A DNA stretch of 39,343 nt from JANLSE01 sp038214135 (GTDB lineage: Bacteria > Chloroflexota > Chloroflexia > Chloroflexales > Roseiflexaceae): contig JBBQSD010000049.1 of NCBI GenBank assembly GCA_038214135.1, forward strand, positions 1 through 39,343, in the 5' to 3' direction. Shown piece after piece: positions 8,493 to 17,100 of this stretch (within the stretch, counting starts at the first letter, position 1; the number at the start of each line of letters is the position of its first letter). The position numbers and the translations under genes are program-made. The notes below the pieces were generated by a model that worked only from the letters and a program-made list of their open reading frames with translations, was not told the DNA's origin and made no database searches.

Positions 8493-11107
8493 ATCTCCTG
8501 CTCTTCACCGCCATAGCGGAGCACAAATTCTCCCGAACCAAAGCGTGATGTGGCCCATGGGCTTTCCACCAATGGGTAGCCATGCAGCCGAATCGGTGTT
8601 CCATTCAGCATTGGTATGGCATCCCAGCCACTCACAAACTGCCCGATCGATGGTGATTGGTAGCTGATCGTGTCGCCATCGGAACTGATCGCAGCGCTAC
8701 TGATCGCGGAGACAAACTGCCCAAACGATCCCCAATCGGCCTCGCGGCCACACTCGGCCAGCCAGGTTGTGACACGCGCATCGCAGATCAGTTCGCGGCC
8801 ACCATACTGGCCGCCCTGGCCGATGCGCAGCCCACCAGCGGCCCAGATGGCGACATAGGCCCGTTCGGCTCGCGCAAACGCCCAGCCATTCTCCAGCCGA
8901 ACTTCATCGAAGCGGCCCTGCTCGAACAGGCAGTGGCTCATCCATGCGAACTCATTCAGCCGCCAGTGTAATGCGAGCACATTGCGCTGCTGAATCACCC
9001 GTGGCAGCGTGGTGTTGCCCGACCAATAATCGGGGCGTAACCCAGAGCCTTCGCTGCTTGTCTGTGGGCAATTCCAGAAGATCGCCGCCCGATTGGGCAG
9101 CGTGATCTGGGCCACATGCGTCGATGATTCATATTCACCCTTGCGATGATCCTGCACCGCCGAGATACTATAATCTGGTGTGCGATAGAACACGAAATCG
9201 GCATGGCGGGCACTGGTACTAAGCAGGCCCTGGCGCTGCTGCGATTCAATCACATGCTCGGCATCATTGGCAATCCTATACAATGCCGCCGGTGGACGAT
9301 ACTTACTGGTTGCCAGTGTCACCGGCCCGATACCAAATGGGCCATTCACCAGCGCGCCATTGCCAAACAAGAGCCAGGATGTCGATGCGGTATCGTCCAT
9401 TTCGGCATATTTGCAGTATAGTGCATAGCTGCGGCCATGCGTTGCCCCAAATGTTCCACGGAAGCTATCGGCGGCCAGATTAAACAGCATGACATCAAGC
9501 AGCGCACCCGCCATGTCGCGCAGCTTCGAATCCTCACTGATCGCGAAATCATATACATTCAGCAGTGGCGCGATACAGATCGGATAATAGGCATTCGAAT
9601 GCCATTCATCGAAGCCGAAACGCCCGCGCTGGCGAATCCATTCGGTGATGAACATGCGGCCCTTGAGCGAGTGGAACAGCCCGCGCTCACCACTATTGCG
9701 GAACTCATCGGTGGGAAAGAGTTGGCCGGCCATCCATTCGGCCACATGAAACAGCAGCCGATGGTTCTCCGAGCCCATATACATCACCGTATCGCCTGGC
9801 TCATCGACCCAATACTTGAAGCCGAGGATTGTATCTTTCATTAAGGCATTGATCTGCACGCTCAGATGCCGTTCATGGCGTTCCCAGGCCATTATCCGCA
9901 ATAGCCCCTGGATCGCAAAATCGGCACAATCCTTGCGAGCGGCAATGAACTCACAGGTATAGGCCAGCACCGCCTCGTCCACATCCTGATAGCGGCCAAG
10001 TGCATAGCGAGCAACCTGGTTCCAGATCGGCGGCGATGGATGCCAATCGCGGGTATTGCTCAGAAATTCGAGCGCTTTAATGCGCCGTTCTTCGCTTCGT
10101 TCAATGCCAGGAATATGGGCAACCTCGGTCACTTTTTGAATATCGAACATCTGCGTTGTGATCGGTTGCTCATGCTCATCCAGCCACTCACAAAAGATCC
10201 GATAGCTGCCATCTGGCAAATCCGCTGCCTCACACAGGTGCAATGCGCCACTCATTCCAGCTTCGGCCATACGGGGTGTCTCGCCATAGGCACGCCCATC
10301 GGTTGGCCCCAGTTGCAGTGGATCATTGCCCGCCACTTGTGGAACCTCCGGGCCTCGCACCGTCACCCGCAGTGGCGTGCTGCCGCGTGGCTGCGCCAGA
10401 TACAGATCAATGGATTCATGGTTGTGGAACAGATCGCGGCCAAGCGAAAGCCCAACGGCCTCCTGCTCGATTGCCGAGCGTGCCACTGGATCGGTGCCAT
10501 CGCCGAATGGGATCTGCACCTCCAAGCCATCATCAAGCGGCGTCAGCATGATGCCAACCTGTGCCGAGCGCGCCAAGCGAAACATCGCCACACCAAGCGT
10601 ATGCTCGCCAGGCGGCACATGCGCCGTGAACTCATAGGTCAGCGTGCCGTGCTCATAGCGCGGCGTGTGCTGATCAGTGTCGAAGATCACAACGCCATCA
10701 CAGATCAGCGCCAGGCGGGTATTGACGCGCTGGCTGAGCCGCCATGTATGCACGCCACCAGCCAGCGGTTTCACACGGGTGGAAAGCAGCACGGTGCCAA
10801 GATGGTTGGAAATAAAATAGGTGCCCCAGGCCAGGTATGGTTCCGGCTTGCGAACCAGCTCCCATTGCATCGACTGGCCGCGAAACAGCGCTTGTTCACC
10901 CTCACATGGGCCAGATCTGAGCAGAACCAGCGCCTCATCCAGCGCAGCGCCAACGACAACCCGGCCAATCTGTGAGCCAAGGCGCTCAAACAGCGTCAGC
11001 CCTTCCACCTGAGCCGAACAATCCTCATAGAACGGGCCGAGCGCGATCCACGGGCCGAGCGCCGCGCCCGCCGCGATGGTACGCCGAAGCTGTGGATGGA
11101 CTGTCAC
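8477..11107 (-). CDS. Giant paralogue B: putative (alpha/alpha)-toroid carbohydrate-active protein
   Basis: 876 residues, GTG start at 11107 with GGAG upstream; GTGA overlaps the stop of the upstream cupin gene. Its 3' end overlaps paralogue A by 16 bases, so the three genes are almost certainly one transcript. It has no signal peptide. Motifs shared with A lie at RKDCADF (391-397), SENHxxLFH (446-454), AGQLF (460-464), EWHSNAYY (501-508), THGRSY (556-561), YRTPDY (641-646), QDH (652-654) and GNTTLPRV (698-705). The N-terminal 200 residues (beta-rich, IALGPFYED) differ more from A than the central helical part, suggesting different substrate-binding modules on one catalytic fold. The family is not named; activity on an imported oligosaccharide is inference. 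Confidence 0.85.
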   Translation of the reverse strand: MTVHPQLRRTIAAGAALGPWIALGPFYEDCSAQVEGLTLFERLGSQIGRVVVGAALDEALVLLRSGPCEGEQALFRGQSMQWELVRKPEPYLAWGTYFISNHLGTVLLSTRVKPLAGGVHTWRLSQRVNTRLALICDGVVIFDTDQHTPRYEHGTLTYEFTAHVPPGEHTLGVAMFRLARSAQVGIMLTPLDDGLEVQIPFGDGTDPVARSAIEQEAVGLSLGRDLFHNHESIDLYLAQPRGSTPLRVTVRGPEVPQVAGNDPLQLGPTDGRAYGETPRMAEAGMSGALHLCEAADLPDGSYRIFCEWLDEHEQPITTQMFDIQKVTEVAHIPGIERSEERRIKALEFLSNTRDWHPSPPIWNQVARYALGRYQDVDEAVLAYTCEFIAARKDCADFAIQGLLRIMAWERHERHLSVQINALMKDTILGFKYWVDEPGDTVMYMGSENHRLLFHVAEWMAGQLFPTDEFRNSGERGLFHSLKGRMFITEWIRQRGRFGFDEWHSNAYYPICIAPLLNVYDFAISEDSKLRDMAGALLDVMLFNLAADSFRGTFGATHGRSYALYCKYAEMDDTASTSWLLFGNGALVNGPFGIGPVTLATSKYRPPAALYRIANDAEHVIESQQRQGLLSTSARHADFVFYRTPDYSISAVQDHRKGEYESSTHVAQITLPNRAAIFWNCPQTSSEGSGLRPDYWSGNTTLPRVIQQRNVLALHWRLNEFAWMSHCLFEQGRFDEVRLENGWAFARAERAYVAIWAAGGLRIGQGGQYGGRELICDARVTTWLAECGREADWGSFGQFVSAISSAAISSDGDTISYQSPSIGQFVSGWDAIPMLNGTPIRLHGYPLVESPWATSRFGSGEFVLRYGGEEQEIWLNQ

Positions 11108-11844
11108 GCAACGCTCCTTATACCTTCCGGCAGATAGACTCCCAGTGTCCCGCAGACACCCAATCGGCGCGGTTCGCCTGGTGGTGGCAACATCACAACC
11201 TCACCATCGATCAGATGCTGCAAATCACCCTGCTGCAATGCCGCGATCTGCATGCCAGTGCGCTTGGCTTCTGCAAGCGGCCCATGCTCCCAGATGGATT
11301 GCCAGCCCGCCAGCTTGGGCTGGATGTGTTGCGTCGCCATCTGATAGAAACGCTGGAGTGCTGGCAACCCCTCAGCGTGATAGCGCTTGAGCAGTTCGCC
11401 AAACCCAAGTACCGCCAGATCGCGCCGCCGCATGGCTGCCGCCATATTGGTGGTATAGACCTCGCCCTTGGGTGAGAGTGAGGCAGCATCGGCATAGGCT
11501 TCGGGATCAGCAAGCAGCGCATCCGGAAACGTGAGCACGAAATCGCCAGCTTCGGGCAGGCCAGCATTCTGCATCACAATCTGGATTTCTAATTTGCCAT
11601 CGCCATTCATCAGGCGGTGGATCGTTCCAGGAGTAAACCAGACCAGCATCCCCGGTTCGAGTGCGATCTCCCGAAACCCATTGGCATTCAGGGTATGCAC
11701 CGCGCCATGGCCGCCAACAACAATATAGGCCTCTGTACACACAAAATGTACATGCGGGCTGCCACCGATCAACTGATCGGGCGTGACACTATCATAAACT
11801 CGCAGGTGCGTTATTCCTACGGCGGCAGGTAGAGGAATATTCAT
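11104..11844 (-). CDS. Cupin-domain protein with helical C-terminal extension
   Basis: 246 residues from ATG 11844. The N-terminal 110 residues are a cupin barrel with metal ligands His31, His33 and Glu38 (HVHFVCTE) and His76 (GTIHRL). Residues about 110-246 are a separate, mostly helical extension without a recognised domain. Cupins of this kind in sugar operons are isomerases, epimerases or ligand sensors. The gene is the first of a tightly packed set (cupin, paralogue B, paralogue A, with 4-base and 16-base overlaps) and follows a repeat spacer, so transcription of this trio probably starts in 11845-12249. Confidence 0.82.
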   Translation of the reverse strand: MNIPLPAAVGITHLRVYDSVTPDQLIGGSPHVHFVCTEAYIVVGGHGAVHTLNANGFREIALEPGMLVWFTPGTIHRLMNGDGKLEIQIVMQNAGLPEAGDFVLTFPDALLADPEAYADAASLSPKGEVYTTNMAAAMRRRDLAVLGFGELLKRYHAEGLPALQRFYQMATQHIQPKLAGWQSIWEHGPLAEAKRTGMQIAALQQGDLQHLIDGEVVMLPPPGEPRRLGVCGTLGVYLPEGIRSVA

Positions 11845-12249
11845 TGTGTTATCTTCTTTTGGGGGCTACGCGCCCTCTTTTTGGGGGCTACGCGCCCTCT
11901 TTTTGCGGGGCTACGCGCCCACACCTGCGGTCTTGTCGATTCATTCAGGATCTATCTTGGGGCTCCGCGCCCCACACCCGCGGTCGGGGTGGCCCGCCAC
12001 CCCAACACCCCCGGCCAGGGACGTTGTCCCTGGACCCTGAATGGATGTAATTGGCTTTCCCACGCTTGTGGGTTATGCCACGGCTGTGAACGATGTAGGT
12101 TGGTGGCGCTTATTAAGGGTTGGGCAGACACATGGGTCCGCACCCTACACGGGTTCTTGGTTCTGACTTCTGACTCCTGAATTCCTAACCCCTAATCCCT
12201 TGGTTCTCCTGACGCCAAGCAAGCTGGTAGCTGACGACTGAAAGCTGGC
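11845..12249. repeat. Intergenic repeat spacer with 22-bp tandem repeat
   Basis: No gene. Two perfect 22-bp units (11861-11882, 11883-11904) each carry GGGCTACGCGCCC followed by a T-run, then a third diverged unit. Next come CGGGGTGGCCCGCCACCCCA and CCAGGGACGTTGTCCCTGG hairpins, a diverged TTATGCCACGGCTGTGA motif copy (about 12073), a GGGCAGACACATGGGTCCGCACCC-type hairpin plus CTAC (about 12121-12148) and CTGACTCCTGAATTC runs. The T-runs face the plus strand, not the direction of the neighbouring genes. Confidence 0.85.
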
Positions 12250-13419
12250 TTAGGGTGCCACCAGATACAGATTCACACGCCCGCCGCGATCCGATGCATA
12301 CAGGATCTGCGCCCCATCCCAGCTCCATGTCGGGTGGCAATGGCTACTCTGGGTATGCCAGGATGTCCCGTGATCCCTGACGAGTGGCCGCAGTGCGGCC
12401 CGCTCGCCCGATATGTCGATCAGCACCAGATCATCGACATCATCGCCAACCAGGATGCTATTATCGGGGTTGGCGTGATAGTGGTTACAGTAGAATGGCA
12501 TATCGATTCGCCGCACAACCGTACCATTGCGATCCGCTAGGCCAACAAACGGCACCAATGAATTCTGGTTGACGGCGACTTCCTTTGCGACGGCCTGGGT
12601 ACGGTCGGATGTGATCGTCCCATCATGACCAGGCCCACGGTCATCAAAGAACAGCAGGCCATCCTGGGTCCAGAACTCGTGGCCAATCGTGTCCTCTTCC
12701 GTTTGCCGGAAGCAGGGGCGAGCGCTACGAGCTACGAAATCGAGCAGCCAGATCCGCTGTGTCACCAGATTCCATGGCCCTTCGTGGCAAAAACTCCCAA
12801 TCGTGCTATCGTCCGGGCAGAACTGAAAATGCCCAAGCCAGTGTGTGTCCTTATAGGCATCCAGCCAACCGGAGCCATCCAGATACGCCACCGTCACACG
12901 GCCATCTTTAATTCGGTAGAAGCTCTCTTTGAAGCCAGCATAATTCGGCCCGCGTGGCACCTCCACCTGTTCGTTGCGGCAGAAGGCCACATAGCGGCGA
13001 TTATTGGCAATCGATGGCGCGCCAAGCGAGAATGGGCCAGTCTCGTGATAGATCGTTTGAACAACCCTCGTTGCAGTATGAAGTGCCCGCACCTGTCGAT
13101 CGGTGATATACACAACAATCTGGCTGTCTGGCGTCTTGGTGACGCTGGCGATCCCATGTGGTTCATCGGTCAGTTGGGTGATGATGCCACTATCGAGATC
13201 CATGCGAAACAGATTATAGCGCGGCTCATCGTGTGGGGCCCGATCCTCGCCACTGGCCCGATCCGAGGTAAAGATGATTGCATGGTTACTTGAATCAAAG
13301 GAATTCTCGGTAAAATACAGATGCACATTATTGCCAACACTGGTCAGCTGGCGGATTGTGCGCTCGGTTGCGGCATCATGAAATATGCACATCTCAGATG
13401 GCCATGTCTGCCCGATCAT
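12250..13419 (-). CDS. PL22-like oligogalacturonate lyase family protein (beta-propeller)
   Basis: 389 residues from ATG 13419. This start is preferred over GTG 13437 because it has AAAGGGG eight bases upstream and forms an ATGA overlap with the GH4 stop (13416-13419). The protein is a seven-bladed propeller of the TolB/oligogalacturonate-lyase type (repeated FTSDRASG, YITDRQV, LYASDRGG). Histidine motifs typical of PL22 are present: GHFQF (196-200), FCHEGPW (210-216), GHEFW (246-250), CNHYH (311-315) and SSHCHPTWS (358-366), which would hold a Mn ion at the centre. PL22 enzymes cleave unsaturated digalacturonate by beta-elimination in the cytosol. No signal peptide is visible. The substrate could be another short uronate oligosaccharide. 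Confidence 0.82.
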   Translation of the reverse strand: MIGQTWPSEMCIFHDAATERTIRQLTSVGNNVHLYFTENSFDSSNHAIIFTSDRASGEDRAPHDEPRYNLFRMDLDSGIITQLTDEPHGIASVTKTPDSQIVVYITDRQVRALHTATRVVQTIYHETGPFSLGAPSIANNRRYVAFCRNEQVEVPRGPNYAGFKESFYRIKDGRVTVAYLDGSGWLDAYKDTHWLGHFQFCPDDSTIGSFCHEGPWNLVTQRIWLLDFVARSARPCFRQTEEDTIGHEFWTQDGLLFFDDRGPGHDGTITSDRTQAVAKEVAVNQNSLVPFVGLADRNGTVVRRIDMPFYCNHYHANPDNSILVGDDVDDLVLIDISGERAALRPLVRDHGTSWHTQSSHCHPTWSWDGAQILYASDRGGRVNLYLVAP

Positions 13420-14774
13420 GATCGCCCCTTTGGCCACTGATAATGAGCGGCCAATGCATCACTGCCCTCCATCGCAAAGATATCCTCCAGCACGGCCTTG
13501 GCCTGTTCGAGCGAGCGCGTCTGTGGGCTGTTGAGCACACTCCACAGCAACATCGAACGATCACCGGTTTTGAAGGCCAGCAGCTCACGTTCCATCTCAA
13601 GCACCTCGGGCAAGATCAGTTCTAGCATAATCTTGGCTGGCAATCGATGCACCCGCAATGGCTGGATGCCAAGCGCATTGACCAATGCTGGCACTTCGAC
13701 GACCACATCATCGGCGACACCGGTGAGCGCACCGCGATTAGGAATATTGACCTGGCACTGGACTTCGTTGTTATTGACGATCCCATCGATGATTGGTACC
13801 TGCTGCTCGCGGGTTTTCTCGCTGCCCAATGCCTCAACCAGGCTGGCCTTCGGGTCGTTGGCCAATCGAGCAATCTCGGCCACCCGTTTTTCTAGGTTTT
13901 CAACGAACAGCGGCCGGGCCAGTTCGGTATCCGGGCCACCCCATGGCTCACCAAACCAGCGCTTCTTGGTTTCGATATCGCTGTGATACCACCAGTTCTG
14001 CTGGCGGCGCGGCGTATCGCCAATTGGCATCGCGCCATACATCCGGTACATGTCAATCGTACCCCGCGACATCTGGATATCGTGAGTTCGCGTAGCGACA
14101 TGCGAATTCCAATAGGCTTCGCCCTGGGTCGCAATCCATTCTTCGAGCAACGGGTACGCATCCTGGCCCTCATACAGGAAGTGGGTCAGCCAGATATTAT
14201 GGTTGAGGCCGGGAGCCTGCCACGTAATGGATTTCGGATCGAGCCCTAATTCGCGGGCAATCTCGTAGACGCCATAATGGCCGTGACACAGGCCGCAGAT
14301 CTTGATATTGGTTTCACGGGTCATCAGCGTACAGCCCTCATACACAGGATTCCCGGATTGGATGAGCCAGGCAGCAGGGCAAATCCGTTCAATATCGTGG
14401 GCCACATCGAGCATGAAGGCCAGTTGGGCGCTATTGCCAAGATGAACGCCACCATAGTAATAGCCATGCTTGGCTGTCAGTTCGCGCATGGCTCGCTGGT
14501 GCTGATGGCTTGTCACCGAGGCCGTATTGATTACAAAATCGGCATCACGCAGCGAAGCCGCCCGATCGGTTGTGTGTTCGAAGCGCAGATCCGCGCCCAG
14601 TTCATTGGCATAGCGGGCGGCAAGGCGCGCAACACTGGCCAGCCGTTCAGCATTGATGTCCATAAAACTAATCAAGCTACCAGCCAATCCCGGTGTCAGG
14701 CAAATATCCTTGACCAACCCAAGCGAGAATTGGGCGCTGCCTGCACCAATCACACTGATTTTAATTGCCGTCAT
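13416..14774 (-). CDS. GH4-family NAD-dependent glycosidase, CHGx (uronidase-type) subgroup
   Basis: 452 residues, ATG 14774 with AAGGAG upstream. The Rossmann loop GAGSAQF is at 10-16. The GH4 catalytic Cys motif is CHGH at 163-166; the CHGx variant is known from alpha-glucuronidases and alpha-galacturonidases, whereas alpha-galactosidases carry CHSV and 6-phospho-glycosidases CDMP or CN(V/I)P. SGNPV (140-144) and PGLNHNIW (188-195) are further family motifs. The enzyme would use NAD+ and Mn2+ to cleave alpha-linked uronic acid from an oligosaccharide by an oxidation-elimination route. It is translationally coupled to the PL22-like gene. Family is certain; uronate specificity is inferred from the motif and neighbour. 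Confidence 0.9.
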   Translation of the reverse strand: MTAIKISVIGAGSAQFSLGLVKDICLTPGLAGSLISFMDINAERLASVARLAARYANELGADLRFEHTTDRAASLRDADFVINTASVTSHQHQRAMRELTAKHGYYYGGVHLGNSAQLAFMLDVAHDIERICPAAWLIQSGNPVYEGCTLMTRETNIKICGLCHGHYGVYEIARELGLDPKSITWQAPGLNHNIWLTHFLYEGQDAYPLLEEWIATQGEAYWNSHVATRTHDIQMSRGTIDMYRMYGAMPIGDTPRRQQNWWYHSDIETKKRWFGEPWGGPDTELARPLFVENLEKRVAEIARLANDPKASLVEALGSEKTREQQVPIIDGIVNNNEVQCQVNIPNRGALTGVADDVVVEVPALVNALGIQPLRVHRLPAKIMLELILPEVLEMERELLAFKTGDRSMLLWSVLNSPQTRSLEQAKAVLEDIFAMEGSDALAAHYQWPKGRS

Positions 14775-14891
14775 TGGTGTGCTCCTTGTTTGTTTTAGCT
14801 CTCTGCACTGCGCGTGGCAGGCATTTGTTTGCGAGAGCTATTCTGACTCCTGACTCCTGACTCCTGAATACTGGTTCTTAGTTCTTGGCTA
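14775..14891. repeat. Short spacer with TGACTCC heptamer repeats
   Basis: It holds a CTGCGCGTGGCAGGC module and three consecutive TGACTCC units followed by TTCTTAGTTCTTGG. No gene. Confidence 0.7.
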
Positions 14892-15326
14892 TTACTGCAT
14901 GGGCTGACGAATAATGGTTTTCCAATTCTTTGGATCTGCGCGCCGTATATCGCTCAAATATATCTCATGATGTTTTCCAGCACGGCCTGTTCGGGTGTCG
15001 ATGAACACATGGAGGCGCTCAATGGTTGGGCCCTCTTCTGTAAATGGGCCAATGTGCAATATCTGGGCGCAACGACCCTCAGTAAATTCCGCAATGCGTA
15101 ATCCGCTGAGTCCTGGCGGGTGATCTTTCTTACGAACTGCGGTAATCGCCATTTCGATAATATCGTTTGAGGCAAAGGATGGCTGCATGATCATCATCGT
15201 CCACTTCCAGTGCGATTTGTCGCTGATAGCAAAAGCGGACATATCATCGGCCCACCAGAGTCCTTCAAGTGGCATAACCGCATAATCAAGCTCCTGTGGC
15301 CCCTTCTTGACCAAGAACTTAGCTGT
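14892..15326 (-). pseudogene. GyrI-like small-molecule-binding protein, 3' part (interrupted by IS605 element)
   Basis: This is the C-terminal three quarters of a GyrI-like domain protein, reading TAKFLVKKGPQELDYAVMPL from codon ACA at 15326-15324 to a TAA stop at 14892. Family landmarks seen are the GLWWADDMS, WKWTMMIMQP, HIGPFTEEGPTIERLH and GKHHEIYLSDIRR motifs. The N-terminal part is at 17108-17281, on the other side of the IS605 element. Joining the two parts at TAT|ACA gives SVSY-TAKF in frame with no lost or gained base, which matches the family consensus. The long open frame from 15494 that covers this part begins inside the transposon and is not the native start. These proteins bind drugs or small ligands; the gene is now broken. 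Confidence 0.9.
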
Positions 15327-15480
15327 GTGAAATACCCATCCCTCACGGGTGTGGGCTGCCTGTCTCATCGACATGCGCCAACCGTACGATTGGTCTGACC
15401 ACGTCTCCACCGGCGTTTTGTGTCTCGGCATGTCCTGCCGCGACATGCAGGGTAAAGAGGCGGAACCCTTCTCGATCAAT
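15327..15480 (-). ncRNA. Predicted omega (right-end) RNA of element 1
   Basis: In IS605 elements the guide RNA for TnpB comes from the 3' end of tnpB and the right end, ending in a guide copied from flanking DNA. By position it should cover roughly this interval on the minus strand and take as guide the host bases from 15326 down (ACAGCTAAGTTCTTGGTC). The right-end hairpin at 15335-15355 lies where the scaffold should end. The 5' boundary is a guess. Confidence 0.4.
15335..15355 (-). other. Element 1 right-end hairpin
   Basis: Imperfect stem CCCA-T-CCC / GGG-TG-TGGG with a TCAC loop (plus-strand reading), the expected subterminal secondary structure recognised by TnpA at the right end. Confidence 0.65.
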
Positions 15481-16566
15481 GTTGATTGCGGCATTCAGAT
15501 CGCGGTCAAGGGTCACACCACAGGGGCATGTCCAGATGCGATCTGCGCGGGTGAGATCGGGATTAACCCGCCCGCATATGCCACAGGTTTGCGAGGAAGG
15601 GAAGAATCGCCCAATCGCGATCATGTGGGTATCCGCCCGATCCGCTTTATACGTCAGCATGGATCGGAACATACCCCATCCGGCATCCAGAACGCTTTTG
15701 GCCAGTTTGGTTTTCACCAGCCCGTTGACGTTCAGATCTTCGATGGATATGAGGTCGAAATGCCATACCAGTTTGGTACTCAACTTGTGCAAGAAGTCAT
15801 TCCGTTGGTTGCGGGTTTTCTGATGCAACCGTGCCACGCGAATACGTGCCTTGGTTCGGTTTGCGCTGCCCGTTTTGGCACGGTTGAACGCCTGTTGTGC
15901 CCGTCTGAGCTTGCGTGCTTGGGTACGATACCAGCGCGGATTGTCGATGGTTGGGCCGCTGGACAGCACACCGAGCGACGTCAAACCGAGATCAATGCCA
16001 ACGTGAGTCCGAACAGGCCGATTGGTGCGTGGGGCAAGCTGCTGTTCGGTGACAATGCGCACATACCAATGTCCACACGCTTCTCGTTTGAAGGTTGCCC
16101 CCTTTGTGACGCCAATCAGCGGTCGGTGAACGATGGCCTGAATGTTTCCGATCTTTGGCACCGAGACGAACGAATCGCCCATCTGCACCCGTTGGGGAAT
16201 GCGAAAGCGTGGGGTATCGCGATGTTTGGACTTGAACGTTGGATAGCCCTTTTTCTTGTCGCCATGCTTCACACAGCGAAAGAAGTGCTGGAAGGCGCGC
16301 TCGAGATCACGCAACGCCTGTTGGAGCGACTGGCTCTCCATCTCCCGCAACCAGGCCGTATCGCGCTCCTGTTTCAATCGAGTCAGTTCAGCCGCCAGAT
16401 CGTTGTACGAGCGGCGCTTGCCCGTCTGTTCGAAACATTCCTGCGTACGGTGCAGCGCCCAATTCCAGACAAAGCGACGGGCACCCGCAAACTGGCACAG
16501 CAGCTTCGTTTGTGCAGCCGTTGGGTGCAGGCGATAGCGATAGGTTGTCTGGATGGTTCGGTTCAT
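15343..16566 (-). CDS. tnpB: TnpB, RNA-guided nuclease of IS605 element 1
   Basis: 407 residues from ATG 16566, overlapping the tnpA stop by four bases (ATGA). The N-terminal helix-turn-helix/OrfB domain starts NRTIQTTYRYRLHP. The RuvC active site is complete: Asp192 in VGIDLGL, Glu276 in ISIEDLNV and Asp356 in DRDLNAAINI. The zinc ribbon has Cys328, Cys331, Cys347 and Cys349. The family cuts DNA next to a transposon-associated motif under guidance of the right-end RNA and helps keep the element after excision. A tail of about 45 residues after the RuvC-III motif (rich in Gly/His/Pro, ending DETGSPHP) reads through the right-end hairpin, as is common where protein and guide RNA overlap. No frameshift is seen. 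Confidence 0.95.
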   Translation of the reverse strand: MNRTIQTTYRYRLHPTAAQTKLLCQFAGARRFVWNWALHRTQECFEQTGKRRSYNDLAAELTRLKQERDTAWLREMESQSLQQALRDLERAFQHFFRCVKHGDKKKGYPTFKSKHRDTPRFRIPQRVQMGDSFVSVPKIGNIQAIVHRPLIGVTKGATFKREACGHWYVRIVTEQQLAPRTNRPVRTHVGIDLGLTSLGVLSSGPTIDNPRWYRTQARKLRRAQQAFNRAKTGSANRTKARIRVARLHQKTRNQRNDFLHKLSTKLVWHFDLISIEDLNVNGLVKTKLAKSVLDAGWGMFRSMLTYKADRADTHMIAIGRFFPSSQTCGICGRVNPDLTRADRIWTCPCGVTLDRDLNAAINIDREGFRLFTLHVAAGHAETQNAGGDVVRPIVRLAHVDETGSPHP

Positions 16567-16976
16567 ACGTTTTTCTGTTGCTCTATGTACTGCTGCACAA
16601 CATCAAGGGTGATAGCTCCAACGGTTGAAATGAACCGACTCCGTGTCCAGAGCGTGGGAAGTCGCTTCTTGAGCCACGGAAACTCATTCCGTAGTTCGTG
16701 GGATGTGAAGCCTTTGATCTTGCCGACGACCACGTTGATTCCTTCACGAGGATCGACATCAAGCAGGAGATGAACATGATCCGGCTGCACTTCCATCTCA
16801 ATGATCGTATAGCCATAGTCGGCTTGCTTGGACAACACAAGCTCTTTCATACGAAGGGCGAGTGCATCGGTGAGTACCTTGCGTCGGTACTTGGGACAGA
16901 AGATCACATGGTACTGGCAGCTATAGACAATGCTGTGATCCGTATGGTACGGTTTGTTCGATTGACGGAGTTCCAT
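16563..16976 (-). CDS. tnpA: TnpA, Y1 HUH transposase of IS605 element 1
   Basis: 137 residues, ATG 16976 with AAAGGTGG upstream. The HUH metal-binding motif is His67-Val-His69 in QPDHVHLLL, and the catalytic Tyr is Tyr130 in VVQQYIEQQ. Length and layout are those of IS200-type Y1 transposases, which cut and join single-stranded transposon ends at hairpins during lagging-strand synthesis. It forms a two-gene operon with tnpB. Given the shared left-end hairpin and target, it could also act in trans on element 2 at 36.3-37.6 kb. Confidence 0.96.
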   Translation of the reverse strand: MELRQSNKPYHTDHSIVYSCQYHVIFCPKYRRKVLTDALALRMKELVLSKQADYGYTIIEMEVQPDHVHLLLDVDPREGINVVVGKIKGFTSHELRNEFPWLKKRLPTLWTRSRFISTVGAITLDVVQQYIEQQKNV

Positions 16977-17004
16977 ATACCACCTTTAGTAGATGACCGC
17001 GTAC

Positions 17005-17033
17005 AGTATACCACAGCACGTCTGTTCAGTCAA
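17005..17033 (-). promoter_or_regulatory. Sigma-70-type promoter for tnpA-tnpB
   Basis: On the minus strand, TTGACT (17033-17028), a 17-base spacer and TATACT (17010-17005) lie 28 bases before the tnpA start. It sits inside the left end, just past the hairpin. Confidence 0.75.
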
Positions 17034-17059
17034 CGACTAAAGCGGCTAAAGCGAGTGAA

Positions 17060-17100
17060 GGGCTTATAGCCCAGGGCTAAAGCTCCTGGGTTTTACGCCC
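17060..17100 (-). other. Element 1 left-end hairpin
   Basis: Nested structure: outer GGGC/GCCC arms and inner CCCAGG/CCTGGG arms, 41 nt overall, seven bases from the left cut. About 90% identical to the element 2 hairpin at 36316-36356 by eye. Confidence 0.85.

Noticed and set aside
11861..11920. GGGCTACGCGCCC hairpins followed by T-runs as Rho-independent terminators
   Set aside because: The T-run follows the hairpin only on the plus strand, while all nearby genes are on the minus strand; the unit is tandemly repeated and part of a repeat family.
15349..16773. 474-codon plus-strand open frame opposite tnpB/tnpA
   Set aside because: It is the shadow of the two transposon genes and has no recognisable domain.
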